Part shown: positions 42,416 to 53,023 of the stretch, piece by piece
How positions within the stretch are numbered: the stretch's first letter is position 1
How the letters are laid out: the number at the start of each line of letters is the position of its first letter
Assembly (NCBI RefSeq): GCF_900109375.1
Contig: NZ_FOAB01000005.1
Coordinates: 475,580-539,579 of the forward strand
Direction: 5' to 3'
DNA length: 64,000 nucleotides
Source of the DNA: Aquimarina amphilecti
Lineage (GTDB): Bacteria; Bacteroidota; Bacteroidia; Flavobacteriales; Flavobacteriaceae
Made by a program: the position numbers and the translations under genes
Notes under the pieces: model-generated
The model's database searches: none
The model's input: the letters and a program-made list of their open reading frames with translations, nothing else
What the model was told of the DNA's origin: nothing

Positions 42416-44884
42416 TTAGTTTATCTGATAAATTAGAACACTATTTTCTTCTCCTTGAACCACAAATTCTAGATTCTTATCTTTATCTATATTACCGAGA
42501 CTAATTATAGAGTTTCCATATACTGGGAAATTAGGAAACAATTCTGCGTTACTATCATATAAATATACTTTCTTGGATTGTTTATCAGTGATTGAAACAT
42601 ATATTTTGTTATTGATATAAAAGATCTGAGGTTCTGTATAAACTCCGAAATCTAGCTCTAACGTTTTTTCTTTAATTGATAATTTGTTTTCAGAAAAAGT
42701 AACTAAGGTTTTATTAGTAGAAACTAATGAACTATTTGCGCTTAATTCTTTATCGACTAAAGTAACTGAGCCATCAGTTTGAACCTGTATTAGTTTACCA
42801 TCTTTAGCTGTTGAGGTAAATTTATTTTGATATTGTTGCCATTGATTTTTAGAAAAATCTACATTTTGTTTTACATCTACTCGAGTTCTACCTAAACGAT
42901 CTAAAATGTTTAATTTTCCATTCTCTTCCGATATAAGGATATAGTCTTTACTTCCTATTCGAATATGTTTAGGAGGCAATATTAGATTCGTCTCTGTAGC
43001 TTTAAATCCAAAACCAGTTACCACTTTTCCTTCCGCATCTAGCATTGTAATTTCATTACCTTGTGTAATAAGAATACGATAGCGTTTGTTTTTATCATAA
43101 TCAAATAATGATAACGGTTGTGTAATCGCTTTTTCAAACTTTTTAGGATAAGAAGTAACATCTTTTCCATCTCTGTCGACTAAATATAAAGTGTTTTCGG
43201 TATTAAACAATAACTGATATCTGCCATTTTTATAGATGTCGATTTGCTGGACATCCCCCATAATGGCTCCATTAATTTGTTTTTTCCAAAAAATAGTTCC
43301 TTTGTCAGAGATTAAATAAAGGTTGTTGTCCACATCTTGAACAGCAATATCCATCCCTTTGGTTCTATGGTTTTGTACTAATGTAGGTGTATTAAGAATT
43401 TTATTCTCTAATGTAGTAGATGTTGTTTGCGTTACCGAAGTAGCAGATCCTTTAGCAATATTTTTTTGTAAAACTCCGTGGATATGAGCAAAATTATTTT
43501 CTTTAATTATTTGCAAAGCGCCAATTTGGTATCCATTGGTTTTGGCTTCAGTCCATTGTTTTTGTTTAGATTCTTCTGCATTATTCGTGATGTAATCTTT
43601 GATATGCTTGGCAGTACCTACCATTAAAACTGATGACTCATCCGAAAGTTTTTCTAATGTATTTGAATAATATGTTTGTTCCTGTAAAACTGTTTTGTTA
43701 AGAATATTGGCTATAATCGTTTGTAGGCCATTTTTAGAAGAAGCGAATACAATTTGGTTCTCATAACTAAAGTAAAACTTAGCTTCAAATTCAGGGATTA
43801 AGGGCTTTAATAATCCAGAGAATGTAGTGGTTTCATTATAACTAAAAATATCAATGTTTCTGTATGCTCCTGATGGAGCCCCAGCAAGTTGTTCTAAAGT
43901 GTTTTCTGGTACCAAAGAAGTTAGGGTTACTACATTTTCATTTTCTGTAAAAATCATTCCGATTTCGGAAACTCCAGAGAATAATTCATCAAGGTCGTCA
44001 GGAATATTTTCTATTTCTCTATCCTGAGCTAGCGCTAAGTTCTTTTTAAGTATATAAAAATCATCATATGTATAGGAAATAAAACCATTAGCAGTAATTG
44101 GAGTTATCTTTGCAATTTGATTTTCCTGAGCAATAGTGTTATCAAAAACCCCAATAGTAGTAGATAAAGAATCTTTTTCTATTGCGATCCCATCAATATA
44201 TATGGCATTCTGTTCTAGTTTAGCATCTACAGAAATCCAACCACTAAAGTTAGATAGCGCAGATAGACTATTATTAGGTAATAACGAATTCTGAATTTCT
44301 TTTAGTTCTTTTCCATTCGCTAAAACTGCTAAAGGATTCTTTGAATCCGAAACTTCATACGCTTTAATAAGATCTTCTTGTACTGGGATTTTATTTTCTC
44401 GTTGCCTGATAGCGTTTTCAATTAATATCTGAGAGGAAGAAGCAATTAATAGACTATCTTGTTTGGTAGCATAGAAAATATGTTCGCCAGAAATTACTTT
44501 ATGTATAATTTTATTCGAATAATTTATAGTTTCAATTGTTCTTTGGTTTAAAGAATCTTTGCCAATTATTAATGGATCAAATTTTGAAATATAGGTGTAT
44601 TCAAAATCGTTTTTACCAATAGGCGAAAAACATAATAAACCTTTAGATTGGTTAATTTGATCTAACACAGGAAGACTTTTGAAATAAGTAAATAAAGTTA
44701 AATCCTTATTTTTCTTATAAAAATCATTATCGCGTAACATGTTTTTTGTTTGCTCTAAATCGTTTATTTTTAGGATTACTTGAGCATCCTTTGGGATATA
44801 ATCAATAAGAGTGTTCGGTTTTTCGGCAGTGGTGTTACAGGCTAAAACAATTGTGGATAGTAGAATTACAACTATTTTTTTCAT
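42416..44884 (-). CDS. Large lipoprotein with C-terminal beta-propeller
   Basis: An 822-residue protein; the ATG at 44884 gives a clean lipoprotein signal (MKKIVVILLSTIVLACN) and is preferred to an ATG 12 codons upstream. The N-terminal part (LIDYIPKDAQVILKINDLEQTKNMLRDNDFYKK) resembles DUF3352-type proteins, followed by a long alpha/beta region to about 500. The C-terminal ~320 residues hold PQQ/WD-like blades (DNNLYLISDKGTIFWKKQINGAIMGDVQQIDIY, NTLYLVDRDGKDVTSYPKKF, TLVDKELS). It precedes rnhB's 3' end by 110 bases on the same strand, a neighbourhood I recall as common in Flavobacteriaceae. Function is unknown; scaffolding at the envelope is plausible. Confidence 0.7.
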   Translation of the reverse strand: MKKIVVILLSTIVLACNTTAEKPNTLIDYIPKDAQVILKINDLEQTKNMLRDNDFYKKNKDLTLFTYFKSLPVLDQINQSKGLLCFSPIGKNDFEYTYISKFDPLIIGKDSLNQRTIETINYSNKIIHKVISGEHIFYATKQDSLLIASSSQILIENAIRQRENKIPVQEDLIKAYEVSDSKNPLAVLANGKELKEIQNSLLPNNSLSALSNFSGWISVDAKLEQNAIYIDGIAIEKDSLSTTIGVFDNTIAQENQIAKITPITANGFISYTYDDFYILKKNLALAQDREIENIPDDLDELFSGVSEIGMIFTENENVVTLTSLVPENTLEQLAGAPSGAYRNIDIFSYNETTTFSGLLKPLIPEFEAKFYFSYENQIVFASSKNGLQTIIANILNKTVLQEQTYYSNTLEKLSDESSVLMVGTAKHIKDYITNNAEESKQKQWTEAKTNGYQIGALQIIKENNFAHIHGVLQKNIAKGSATSVTQTTSTTLENKILNTPTLVQNHRTKGMDIAVQDVDNNLYLISDKGTIFWKKQINGAIMGDVQQIDIYKNGRYQLLFNTENTLYLVDRDGKDVTSYPKKFEKAITQPLSLFDYDKNKRYRILITQGNEITMLDAEGKVVTGFGFKATETNLILPPKHIRIGSKDYILISEENGKLNILDRLGRTRVDVKQNVDFSKNQWQQYQNKFTSTAKDGKLIQVQTDGSVTLVDKELSANSSLVSTNKTLVTFSENKLSIKEKTLELDFGVYTEPQIFYINNKIYVSITDKQSKKVYLYDSNAELFPNFPVYGNSIISLGNIDKDKNLEFVVQGEENSVLIYQIN

Positions 44885-44993
44885 GTGTTTGTTTTCCTTT
44901 TTATTCTTGATTTTATTCAAGTTGTCATTATGATTTAATAACTTTCTTTTTTGTAATAACAGTTTTCAAAAGCCTCTTAGAGACCAAAGATAA

Positions 44994-45596
44994 TTATTTG
45001 AATTCTAGCGTAAGCTGTTCTGGTAATAATCTAAAACTTTTTCTATGATATTTAGTGATTCCATACTTTCGTATGGCTTCTCGATGTTCTGTAGTAGGGT
45101 ATCCTTTATTTTTTTTCCAATTGTACATTGGGAATTCTTCATGAATCTTTTCCATGAATTCATCTCGATATGTTTTTGCTAATACAGATGCCGCAGCGAT
45201 ATTCATATACTTACCATCACCCTTAATAACGCAAGTATGTGGTATATTATGATATGGTTTGAATTTATTTCCATCTACGGAAATATGCTCAGGTTGAGGT
45301 GTTAATTGCTCTATTGATTTTTGCATACCTAATATAGAAGCATTTAAAATATTAATTGTATCGATTTCTTCCATATAAATATGTGTCACACCATAGGTGA
45401 TAGAGCAGTCTTCTAATAGTGGTCTTAGTATTTTTCGTTTAGCTTCGCTAAGTTGTTTAGAATCGTTTAAGATATCATTGCTAAAATCATCCGGTAATAT
45501 GATGGCTGCAGCGGTTACGGGTCCTGCCAGACAACCGCGACCAGCCTCGTCAGTACCGCATTCGATGAGATCAGGCTTTAATTTTAATTCGAGCAT
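44994..45596 (-). CDS. rnhB: Ribonuclease HII
   Basis: A 200-residue cytosolic endonuclease that cuts the RNA strand of RNA-DNA hybrids and initiates removal of single ribonucleotides from DNA. The catalytic acidic residues lie in [16 protein letters not shown] (D16, E17), HISVDGNKF (near 106) and [13 protein letters not shown] (near 135-142), in the family order. The length is typical. The ATG at 45596 is followed directly by the first strand. A TATCTTCG box on the minus strand at 45608-45601 overlaps the usual -7 position, so the leader is short. It is separated from the next minus-strand gene by about 110 bases. Confidence 0.96.
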   Translation of the reverse strand: MLELKLKPDLIECGTDEAGRGCLAGPVTAAAIILPDDFSNDILNDSKQLSEAKRKILRPLLEDCSITYGVTHIYMEEIDTINILNASILGMQKSIEQLTPQPEHISVDGNKFKPYHNIPHTCVIKGDGKYMNIAAASVLAKTYRDEFMEKIHEEFPMYNWKKNKGYPTTEHREAIRKYGITKYHRKSFRLLPEQLTLEFK

Positions 45597-45600
45597 GATA

Positions 45601-45608
45601 CGAAGATA
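45601..45608 (-). promoter_or_regulatory. Possible -7 box of rnhB
   Basis: The minus strand reads TATCTTCG, one base from TAnnTTTG, only 4 bases before the ATG. If real, the rnhB message would be nearly leaderless. Confidence 0.35.
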
Positions 45609-45687
45609 CTGTAAGAACAGAACAACAGAAAACTATTTTTAAGAATCAATAAAAAAACTTAGTATTAAAACGGGCAATTCATACCTA

Positions 45688-45716
45688 TTGACTTTCGTTA
45701 AAAAAGTATATTTTTG
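45688..45716 (+). promoter_or_regulatory. Promoter of the putative porin gene
   Basis: TTG (45688-45690), 18 bases, then TATTTTTG (45709-45716), 19 bases before the ATG. This matches the Bacteroidota consensus at standard spacing. Confidence 0.65.
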
Positions 45717-45735
45717 CCATCAGTTTACTATATAG

Positions 45736-47793
45736 ATGAAAAAGAACTTAGTATTTATAATTATACTTCTATTAGGGTCCATAACCTTTGCTCAGGAAGG
45801 AAATGAAGAGGAAATAGATGGGGGAGGTACGAATATTCAGCAAAAACCAGACTTCGCTAAAAGCAAAAGGCCTTTGACGAAAAAAAGCAAGAGTAAACCT
45901 CCTATTACAGATTATAAGATCATTGATCTAAAAAATGACACTACGTTTGTAGATACTACATTAACTATACAAAGGGATTATAATTTTAACTATCTGCGAA
46001 GAGATGATTTTGGTTTGCAACCTATTAATAATGTGGGACAGACGTATAATAGTTTAGTGAAGGTTGAAGAACGAGATCATTTGTTGCCACTTTTTGGAGC
46101 GAGAGCTAGGCATTTTAATTTTATGGAAGTTGAGGATATTAAATATTACAATGTGCCTACGCCACTTACAGAGCTATATTTTAAAACTACTTTTGAGCAA
46201 GGACAACAATTGGATGCTTTTCTCACAATAAATACTTCACCTAGATTAAATCTTTCTATTGCTTATAAGGGTAATAGATCATTGGGTAAATATCAACACG
46301 CGCTAACTAGTACTGGTAATTTTAGAGCAACGGCTAATTATAATACTAAGAATGACAGGTATAAAATAAAGACACATTTTGTTTCTCAGGATCTATTGAA
46401 TGAGGAAAATGGGGGGTTGTCAGAGAATGGACTTAATCAATACCTTTCTAATACTGCAGAGTTTCAGGATGCTGATGAATTTTCTGAAAGAGCCTCTATA
46501 GAAGTTAACTTTGAAAATGCTGAAAGTATTTTATTAGGTAAAAGATTTTATTTAAATCATAGTTACTCAGTTATAAAGAAAACAGATAGTTCTAATACCG
46601 ATATAGCAATCGGTCATATATTAGATATAACTGATAAGTCTTTTCAGTTTGATCAAGATGCGGCTAATGATCTTTTTGGAGTATCTTATGAGACTACAGG
46701 TGCTTTATTAGATAAAGTAGCGTTAGAGGATTTTACGAATCAGTTATTTGTAAATATTGATAATGTTTGGTTAGGTAATTTAAGGCTTAATGCTGGGTAT
46801 TCGGATTATAATTATGGATATAATACCATTGTTAGTTTAGAAGATGGAACCAACATTACGAATAGGATTAAAGGAGATGTATTAACTGTTGGTGGTTCAT
46901 ATCAAAAAAATTATAAAGGATTTGAATTGGCTGCTAACGGAATGTCTATTGTGTCAGGAGATTTTGATGGGAACTATCTAAATGCTTCTGCTGGATATCA
47001 ACTTAATGACTATGGATTGCAATTAGGAATAAGTACAAATTCTACTGCGCCTAATTATAATTTCTTATTGTATCAAAGTGATTATGTTGGGTATAACTGG
47101 CAAAATTTTAATAACGCTAATGACGATGATAATTTTAAAAATATAGAAACTCAAAAAATTCAGGCGAATGTTCAAGTAAAAAAGTTTGCTAATATTGAGG
47201 CTAGTTTTACCACAATTGATAACTATACGTACTTTACAAAAGGAACAGATTCTTTAACTGTTCCAGAACAATATGACGGTAAGGTAGAGCTTTTAAAATT
47301 GAAGCTATCTCAAAACCTAAATTTTGGATGGTTGGGTATTGATAATTCTATTTTATATCAGAACGTAGCTGGTGGAGAGGTGTATAGAATACCAAATGTA
47401 GTTACACGAAATAGTATTTATTATCAAGATCATTGGTTTAAACGTGCTCTATTCTTGCAAACGGGAGTTACTTTTAAATACTATTCTGAATATGATGCTG
47501 ATGGATATGATCCGGTATTGTCTGAGTTTTATGTGCAAAGTCAGAATGAGATTGATTATTTTGATCAGTTTGATAACAGTGATCCTGATAATACCATAGA
47601 TACGAGGCAAACTTTTGGTGGGTTTCCTCAGTTTGATATCTTTTTTAATGCCAAAATTAGACAAACCCGTATTTACTTTAAAGTAGAAAACTTTGGAGAA
47701 GCCTTTAGCCAGAATAACGAATTTTCTGCTCCTGGATATGCTCCTCGTGATGCTGTTATACGTTTTGGTCTGGTTTGGAACTTCTTTTTATAA
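45736..47793 (+). CDS. Putative outer-membrane porin
   Basis: A 685-residue protein with signal peptide (MKKNLVFIIILLLGSITFAQ). A basic, Pro-rich linker (about 30-55: KPDFAKSKRPLTKKSKSKPP) precedes a large barrel-like region with regularly alternating strands. A characteristic block is NVPTPLTELYFKTTFEQGQQLDAFLTINTSPRLNLSIAYKG (about 135-175). The C-terminus ends in an aromatic residue pattern (RFGLVWNFFL) typical of outer-membrane barrels. It matches the Bacteroidota putative porin family (PF14121-like). Substrate specificity cannot be read. It has its own consensus promoter and is followed by a 600-base gap. Confidence 0.82.
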   Translation: MKKNLVFIIILLLGSITFAQEGNEEEIDGGGTNIQQKPDFAKSKRPLTKKSKSKPPITDYKIIDLKNDTTFVDTTLTIQRDYNFNYLRRDDFGLQPINNVGQTYNSLVKVEERDHLLPLFGARARHFNFMEVEDIKYYNVPTPLTELYFKTTFEQGQQLDAFLTINTSPRLNLSIAYKGNRSLGKYQHALTSTGNFRATANYNTKNDRYKIKTHFVSQDLLNEENGGLSENGLNQYLSNTAEFQDADEFSERASIEVNFENAESILLGKRFYLNHSYSVIKKTDSSNTDIAIGHILDITDKSFQFDQDAANDLFGVSYETTGALLDKVALEDFTNQLFVNIDNVWLGNLRLNAGYSDYNYGYNTIVSLEDGTNITNRIKGDVLTVGGSYQKNYKGFELAANGMSIVSGDFDGNYLNASAGYQLNDYGLQLGISTNSTAPNYNFLLYQSDYVGYNWQNFNNANDDDNFKNIETQKIQANVQVKKFANIEASFTTIDNYTYFTKGTDSLTVPEQYDGKVELLKLKLSQNLNFGWLGIDNSILYQNVAGGEVYRIPNVVTRNSIYYQDHWFKRALFLQTGVTFKYYSEYDADGYDPVLSEFYVQSQNEIDYFDQFDNSDPDNTIDTRQTFGGFPQFDIFFNAKIRQTRIYFKVENFGEAFSQNNEFSAPGYAPRDAVIRFGLVWNFFL

Positions 47794-48393
47794 GTCATTA
47801 TATGTAATCAATAGAATTGTAGATAGCTGTAATTTATTTGTTGTTGGGTTTTATCTTATCTATGTAGTCATTATTACCAATCTTTCCGAACGTAAAGATT
47901 TCTTGTATAAAATCGTTACACGCTTCTTTGTAGTATTATTTATTTTGATCTAAGCTTTGTGCTTAGTACTATTTAAGTCGATAAATTATATAAGCTGTTT
48001 AGATTCTTGGGAATATTCTTCTTTTTTTAAATTACGTTTTATAAAATTATATTGTTAAATAAATATCAAGGATGTATTTTTTGATGAATTATTTAAAATA
48101 TAATTAACAGTTAACAACGTTTGTGTATTGAAAAAATCTATAATACTGATGTTGTTACTTTTGATCTTTTTTTAAGGTATAGTAAAACATTTTTTAAAGA
48201 TTAATTATTTGATAATCAATGTTTTAATTTGTTTTGTGATTTTTAAAAATTAAGAATGATATCTCCGTTGTATATACGTTGTTAAGATTGATATATTGCT
48301 AAATTTAGGTTAAGTTTATTGTAGCTTTGACAGAATAAATGTGAAAAAACAATTAAATGTTTATTTGTCTTTTCAGCTAATTTTTTAAACCTA
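47794..48393 (+). other. Intergenic region upstream of the susCD operon
   Basis: About 600 very AT-rich bases. A small open frame overlapping the porin end (to 47953) has no supporting feature. The only signal read is the promoter at 48296-48329. The long leader of a PUL is expected to hold regulator sites, but no clear inverted or direct operator repeat was found by eye. Confidence 0.45.
48296..48329 (+). promoter_or_regulatory. Promoter of the susCD operon
   Basis: TTG (48296-48298), 23 bases, then TAGCTTTG (48322-48329), matching the consensus at the upper spacing limit. It leaves a leader of about 55-60 bases before susC. Confidence 0.6.
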
Positions 48394-51300
48394 ATGAGGA
48401 ATATATTATTATATCTATTTGTTATCACAACACATTTATGTGTTGCTCAAGAAAGCACAGTATCGGGTAAAACTGTTAATTCCAAAACGGGAGAGCCTTT
48501 ACCTTTTGTTAATATTATTAATAAAAGCAAAAATGCAGGGACTACTTCTGATTTTGATGGGATTTTCTCAATCACAGCCGAAAAGGGAGAGGTATTAGAG
48601 TTTAGTTCTGTTGGGTTTAAGACAATTACTATTGTAGTTGGTGATACTAAAGTGTTAGACATTCAATTTGAAGAAGATATTGCAGAACTAGAATCTGTAG
48701 TAGTAATTGGTTATGGTACACAACGAAAGAAAGAAGTTACTGGAGCAGTTGCCACAGTACAAGCAGAAGTACTAGATCAATTACAACCTCAGAAGGCTAT
48801 AGAAGGTCTAAGGGGAACGACAGCTGGAGTTCAGGTAACACAACAAGGAGGTAACCCTGGAGCTGCTTTTAATATAGCTATTAGAGGAGTTTCTTCTAAT
48901 GTTAATAATGAACCACAGGTTTTTATAGATGGTGGGCTTTCAGATTTTGATAATATAAACCCAGACGACATAGAAACTTTTACAGTTTTAAAAGATGCAC
49001 AAGCTGCAATTTATGGGGTTTCTGCGGGTAATGGAGTTATATTAATTACTACTAAGTCTGGAAGAAAAAATAGAAAAGCAAGCTTTTCATACAGTACATA
49101 CACAGGATTCCAGAATGTGTCGAAAAAAATTAATGTGTTAAATGCTACTGAGTATGGATTAATACAAAATGAAAAATTCATCAATGGAGGAGGAGCTATT
49201 CGTTTTCCTAACATAGCTTCTTTAGGAAGAGGTACTGATTGGCAAGAAGAAATTTTTACAGAAGCTCCAGTTACTAATCATTCTATTCAAGTTACAGGAG
49301 GTGGAGAAAAGTTCTCTTATTTGTTAAGTGGGGCTCATTTAGATCAGGAAGGTGCAATAGGAGGTTCTAAAGCAAAATATATAAGAGATAATGTAAGATT
49401 GAAACTTAATGTAGATTTATATCCAACATTAAAGTTATTTACTGATGTAAATTATTTACATACGAATAACCGAGGAGTTTTTGCAAATGGCCTAGGTTCG
49501 GTTACTTTTAATGCATTAAATAGTGAACCTTATTTGGCAGTACGAGATGAAAATGGAGTGCTTACACTTGGTTCATCTGATAGTTCTAATGAGGTTTATA
49601 ATCCTGTAACACAATTACAAAATTCATATAACGATTTTGATCAATCAAGATTTTCGGGAAATATTGCCTTGGATTATAAGATATTACCAAACCTTAGGTT
49701 AAAGCCTCGTTTTAATATTACTAGTCAAAACGATAAGGCTAGACAGTTTACTCCTTCATTTTTTTACGGACCTTCTAAAAGTGCGAACATAGCAGATGAA
49801 GAAAATACAGTGTCTGAGCAATTTCGAGTAAATAATAATTACGTTTTTGATTTTGTTGCAACTTATAACAAGACTTTTGCAGAAAAGCACCAAACAACAT
49901 TGACAGTCGGAACGACAGCGCAAAGATTCTGGGGTTATGGAATCTCAGCTTCAGCATTTAATATACCTTTTAACTCTTGGGAGTTTGCTACGGTTGCAAA
50001 TGGAACAATATTTTCGCCATCACTTGAAGATGATGAAAGACCAAATCCTGAAAATTTTAACGGGAAGTATGAGTATGAAAATACAAAATCAGCGTTCTTC
50101 GGAAGGTTCCAATATGATTTTGAAGGAAAGTATTTGTTTTCGGCACTATATAGAATTGATAAATCGTCATCTTTTGGCCCAGAATTCAACACTGGTTTTT
50201 TTCCTTCTTTTACTGCAGGGTGGGTAGTTTCAGAAGAGCGATTTTTAAATGAGAGCAATACTGTAAACTTCTTAAAATTAAGGGGGAGTTATGGTATTGT
50301 TGGAAATGATGCTGCATTAAGTCAGATTTCTGGAGCTTTTAGATCGAATATAAACGCAACTTCTGATTATGCTATTGGAGGTGGAAATCAAGTGATTTTT
50401 GGTGTGGCGCCAGGGCGTTTACCTAATCCTAGTCTAAAATGGGAAGAGGCCAAACTATTTGATGTAGGTATTGATTTAGAACTGTTTAATAATAAAGTTA
50501 GTGTAGTTGCAGATTATTTTAATAAAACTACAGAAGATTTATTGGTAGACGGATTAGAAGCCGAAGGTATATCTGGTGGTTCCGCTCCCGGCTCTTCTTT
50601 TCCAGTTCAAAATGCCGGAACTGTTGTAAATAAGGGATTTGAGTTTTCTGTTAATTATAATAAGCAGATAAACAAAAACTTAGAAGTGACTATCGGAGGT
50701 AATTTTACTACCATAGATAATGAGGTTACTAAAGTAAATCAAGGAGGTTTTATAGAGAGAAGAGGTTTTAGGTTGGATCAGGCTTCTACTCGATTCCAAG
50801 AAGGATTACCAATTGGTTCTTTTTATGGATATCAGACTGATGGGATTTTTCAAACACAAGCGGAAATTGATAACCATGCCATCTACAATTTAGGTGCGCC
50901 AGTTGCTCCTGGAGACCTAAGGTTTGTAGATATTAATAATGATGGAGAAATTACAGAAGATGATAGAACATATATAGGTGATCCTCTTCCTGATTTTACG
51001 TTGGGTATAAACCTAACGGTCGAGTACAAAGGATTTGATCTTGGAGTATATACATATGCTTCTGTAGGAAATGAATTGCTAAGATCTTATGAGCGTGATA
51101 ATCCTGCAGTAAATCAATTAGATTACGTATTAGGAAGATGGACAGGTCCAGGTTCTAGTAATACAATACCAAGAGTAACAACAGAGGCAAATAATAATGG
51201 AGTGTTATCCAGTTTTTATGTTGAAGATGCTTCTTATTTCAGAATTAATAATGTGCAATTAGGTTATAATTTACCATCTGATATGTTGGATAAATTAAAA

Positions 51301-51468
51301 ATAGAAAAAGTAAGAGTGTATGGAACGGTGAATAACCTGTACACTTTTACTGAATATAAAGGATATGATCCTGCTGCACTCGGAGGAGATGTTATATCAA
51401 GAGGTGTAGATAATGGATTTTATCCATCTGTAAGAACTATGACATTGGGGTTAAACGTAAAATTTTAA
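48394..51468 (+). CDS. susC: SusC/RagA-family TonB-linked outer-membrane transporter
   Basis: A 1024-residue protein with signal peptide (MRNILLYLFVITTHLCVAQ). The N-terminal carboxypeptidase-regulatory-like domain spans about 22-95 (VSGKTVNSKTGEPLPFVNIINKSKNAGTTSDFDGIFSI). The TonB box and plug follow (ESVVVIGYGTQRKKEVTGAVATV, about 105-125; VFIDGGLSDFDNINPDDIETFTVLKDAQAAIYG) and then a 22-strand-type barrel ending in TLGLNVKF. It imports oligosaccharides across the outer membrane with the SusD lid encoded 9 bases downstream, powered by TonB. Downstream binding proteins and GH16 point to a beta-1,3-glucan such as laminarin as substrate. It opens the PUL transcription unit, with a consensus promoter about 65 bases upstream. 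Confidence 0.96.
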   Translation: MRNILLYLFVITTHLCVAQESTVSGKTVNSKTGEPLPFVNIINKSKNAGTTSDFDGIFSITAEKGEVLEFSSVGFKTITIVVGDTKVLDIQFEEDIAELESVVVIGYGTQRKKEVTGAVATVQAEVLDQLQPQKAIEGLRGTTAGVQVTQQGGNPGAAFNIAIRGVSSNVNNEPQVFIDGGLSDFDNINPDDIETFTVLKDAQAAIYGVSAGNGVILITTKSGRKNRKASFSYSTYTGFQNVSKKINVLNATEYGLIQNEKFINGGGAIRFPNIASLGRGTDWQEEIFTEAPVTNHSIQVTGGGEKFSYLLSGAHLDQEGAIGGSKAKYIRDNVRLKLNVDLYPTLKLFTDVNYLHTNNRGVFANGLGSVTFNALNSEPYLAVRDENGVLTLGSSDSSNEVYNPVTQLQNSYNDFDQSRFSGNIALDYKILPNLRLKPRFNITSQNDKARQFTPSFFYGPSKSANIADEENTVSEQFRVNNNYVFDFVATYNKTFAEKHQTTLTVGTTAQRFWGYGISASAFNIPFNSWEFATVANGTIFSPSLEDDERPNPENFNGKYEYENTKSAFFGRFQYDFEGKYLFSALYRIDKSSSFGPEFNTGFFPSFTAGWVVSEERFLNESNTVNFLKLRGSYGIVGNDAALSQISGAFRSNINATSDYAIGGGNQVIFGVAPGRLPNPSLKWEEAKLFDVGIDLELFNNKVSVVADYFNKTTEDLLVDGLEAEGISGGSAPGSSFPVQNAGTVVNKGFEFSVNYNKQINKNLEVTIGGNFTTIDNEVTKVNQGGFIERRGFRLDQASTRFQEGLPIGSFYGYQTDGIFQTQAEIDNHAIYNLGAPVAPGDLRFVDINNDGEITEDDRTYIGDPLPDFTLGINLTVEYKGFDLGVYTYASVGNELLRSYERDNPAVNQLDYVLGRWTGPGSSNTIPRVTTEANNNGVLSSFYVEDASYFRINNVQLGYNLPSDMLDKLKIEKVRVYGTVNNLYTFTEYKGYDPAALGGDVISRGVDNGFYPSVRTMTLGLNVKF

Positions 51469-51477
51469 AAAAAAGCT

Positions 51478-52998
51478 ATGATTAAATTTACAAATCACTG
51501 GAGAAAATTAAGTGTATGCTTATCTTTTTTCATGGTATCATTATCGTGTAGTGATGATTTTACTAATGTAGAACCAGAGTTTGAAGTAGGGATTGATGAA
51601 TTCTTTCAAACGGAACAGGATTATTTTGAAGCGCTAATTGGAGCGTATGATTTATTGCAGGCTACTTGGCAAACTCAATTTGTTGGAGAGTTTATGTCTG
51701 ATAATTCCTTAATAGCCGGAGAAATTGGATGTACCGATCAGCCGCAATATCAAGAATTAGAACGTTTTAGTCATACGCCTTCTAATACATCAGTCGGCGA
51801 TAGATGGGACTCTTTTTTTGCAGGAGTATATCGATGTGATTTCTTTTTAGATAATGCAGATAGGATTGAGTTTGATGGTAAAAATGGGATGATTGCTGAG
51901 GTCGTTTTTCTGAAAGCCTTTTATTATTTTGAATTAGCTAGAAACTTTGGAGGGCTTCCATTTAAAGATTCAGCCTTTGTTGTAGGAGATGCTGAGAAAT
52001 TTCCAAGAGTATCAGTAGAGGATACCTACAGTAGAATAGAAGATTGGTTAATGCAAGCTATCCCTAATCTGCCTACAACTCAGGAGCAATCAGGAAGAGC
52101 AACTAGAGGAGCAGCTCTAGCGTTATTAGGTAAAGTGTATTTGTATCAGAATGATTGGGACAATGTAATACTTTATTTAGAACAAGTTACTTCTTTAGGA
52201 TATTCTTTAGTTCCAAATTACTCTGATATATTTCAACCTTCAGGAGAGAACGGTCCTGAATCAATTTTTGAAATTCAATTTTCCAGTGCTAAAGTTGGTA
52301 ATTGGGGAGATTTTTCATTTCTAGATGAGGAAGGGAATATAGGAGCTTGGTTCTCCGGTCCTAGATATAGAGATGATGTTTATGCAGGTGGTTATAGTTT
52401 CAATTTACCACAGGCTGATTTAGTAGATGAATATGAATCTACTGACAGTAGGAAAGCAGCAACAATCCTTGATATTTTTGAGTTTACAGGTTTTGCAGAT
52501 GAAGCAGCTTTAGAAACAGAATTCGGAGGAGTTGTAAAAGGATGTAGTACGGATGTTGGGTTTTATTTTGAAAAAATAATTACCAAAACTGTAGATTATG
52601 AAAGTGAAAATGAATTCAGTAGATCCTCACATAATTATAGATACATGAGATATGCAGATGTTTTATTAATGTTAGCAGAAGCTCATAATAAAAGAGGTGA
52701 GGATAATATTGCCAGAAGTTATTTAAGACAAGTTGTGGATAGAGCTCACGGAGCAGGAGTAGTAGATTTATCTGTATCAGGGCAATCAATGGAAGATAGA
52801 ATACAGCTAGAGCGAAGATTAGAATTTGCAGGTGAAGGACATAGATATTATGATCTGGTAAGAACAGGAAATGCTCAACAAGTAATAGATGCAATATATG
52901 GTGCAGGAACGTTTCAGGAGAAGCATATGTTATTTCCAATTCCCCAAGATGAAATAGAATTTGCAAAAGGGAATTGGGTACAAAATACAGGATGGTAA
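51478..52998 (+). CDS. susD: SusD/RagB-family surface glycan-binding lipoprotein
   Basis: A 506-residue surface lipoprotein (LSVCLSFFMVSLSC signal, Cys near 24) with TPR-like helices characteristic of the SusD fold. Examples are DYFEALIGAYDLLQATWQ (about 36-55), MIAEVVFLKAFYYFELARNFGGLPF, TRGAALALLGKVYLYQNDWDNVILYLEQV and the late block YMRYADVLLMLAEAHNKRGE. The C-terminus ends HMLFPIPQDEIEFAKGNWVQNTGW, the family signature. It closes over the SusC barrel and helps capture oligosaccharides. It is separated from susC by 9 bases and from the next lipoprotein gene by 25 bases, consistent with one operon. Aromatic-rich sites suggest glucan binding. Confidence 0.95.
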   Translation: MIKFTNHWRKLSVCLSFFMVSLSCSDDFTNVEPEFEVGIDEFFQTEQDYFEALIGAYDLLQATWQTQFVGEFMSDNSLIAGEIGCTDQPQYQELERFSHTPSNTSVGDRWDSFFAGVYRCDFFLDNADRIEFDGKNGMIAEVVFLKAFYYFELARNFGGLPFKDSAFVVGDAEKFPRVSVEDTYSRIEDWLMQAIPNLPTTQEQSGRATRGAALALLGKVYLYQNDWDNVILYLEQVTSLGYSLVPNYSDIFQPSGENGPESIFEIQFSSAKVGNWGDFSFLDEEGNIGAWFSGPRYRDDVYAGGYSFNLPQADLVDEYESTDSRKAATILDIFEFTGFADEAALETEFGGVVKGCSTDVGFYFEKIITKTVDYESENEFSRSSHNYRYMRYADVLLMLAEAHNKRGEDNIARSYLRQVVDRAHGAGVVDLSVSGQSMEDRIQLERRLEFAGEGHRYYDLVRTGNAQQVIDAIYGAGTFQEKHMLFPIPQDEIEFAKGNWVQNTGW

Positions 52999-53023
52999 TT
53001 GATAACATAAGAAATAAAAACTG

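Noticed and set aside
47693..47953. 86-aa open frame overlapping the porin 3' end
   Set aside because: More than a third of it is a shifted frame of the porin; the rest is AT-rich without a family signature.
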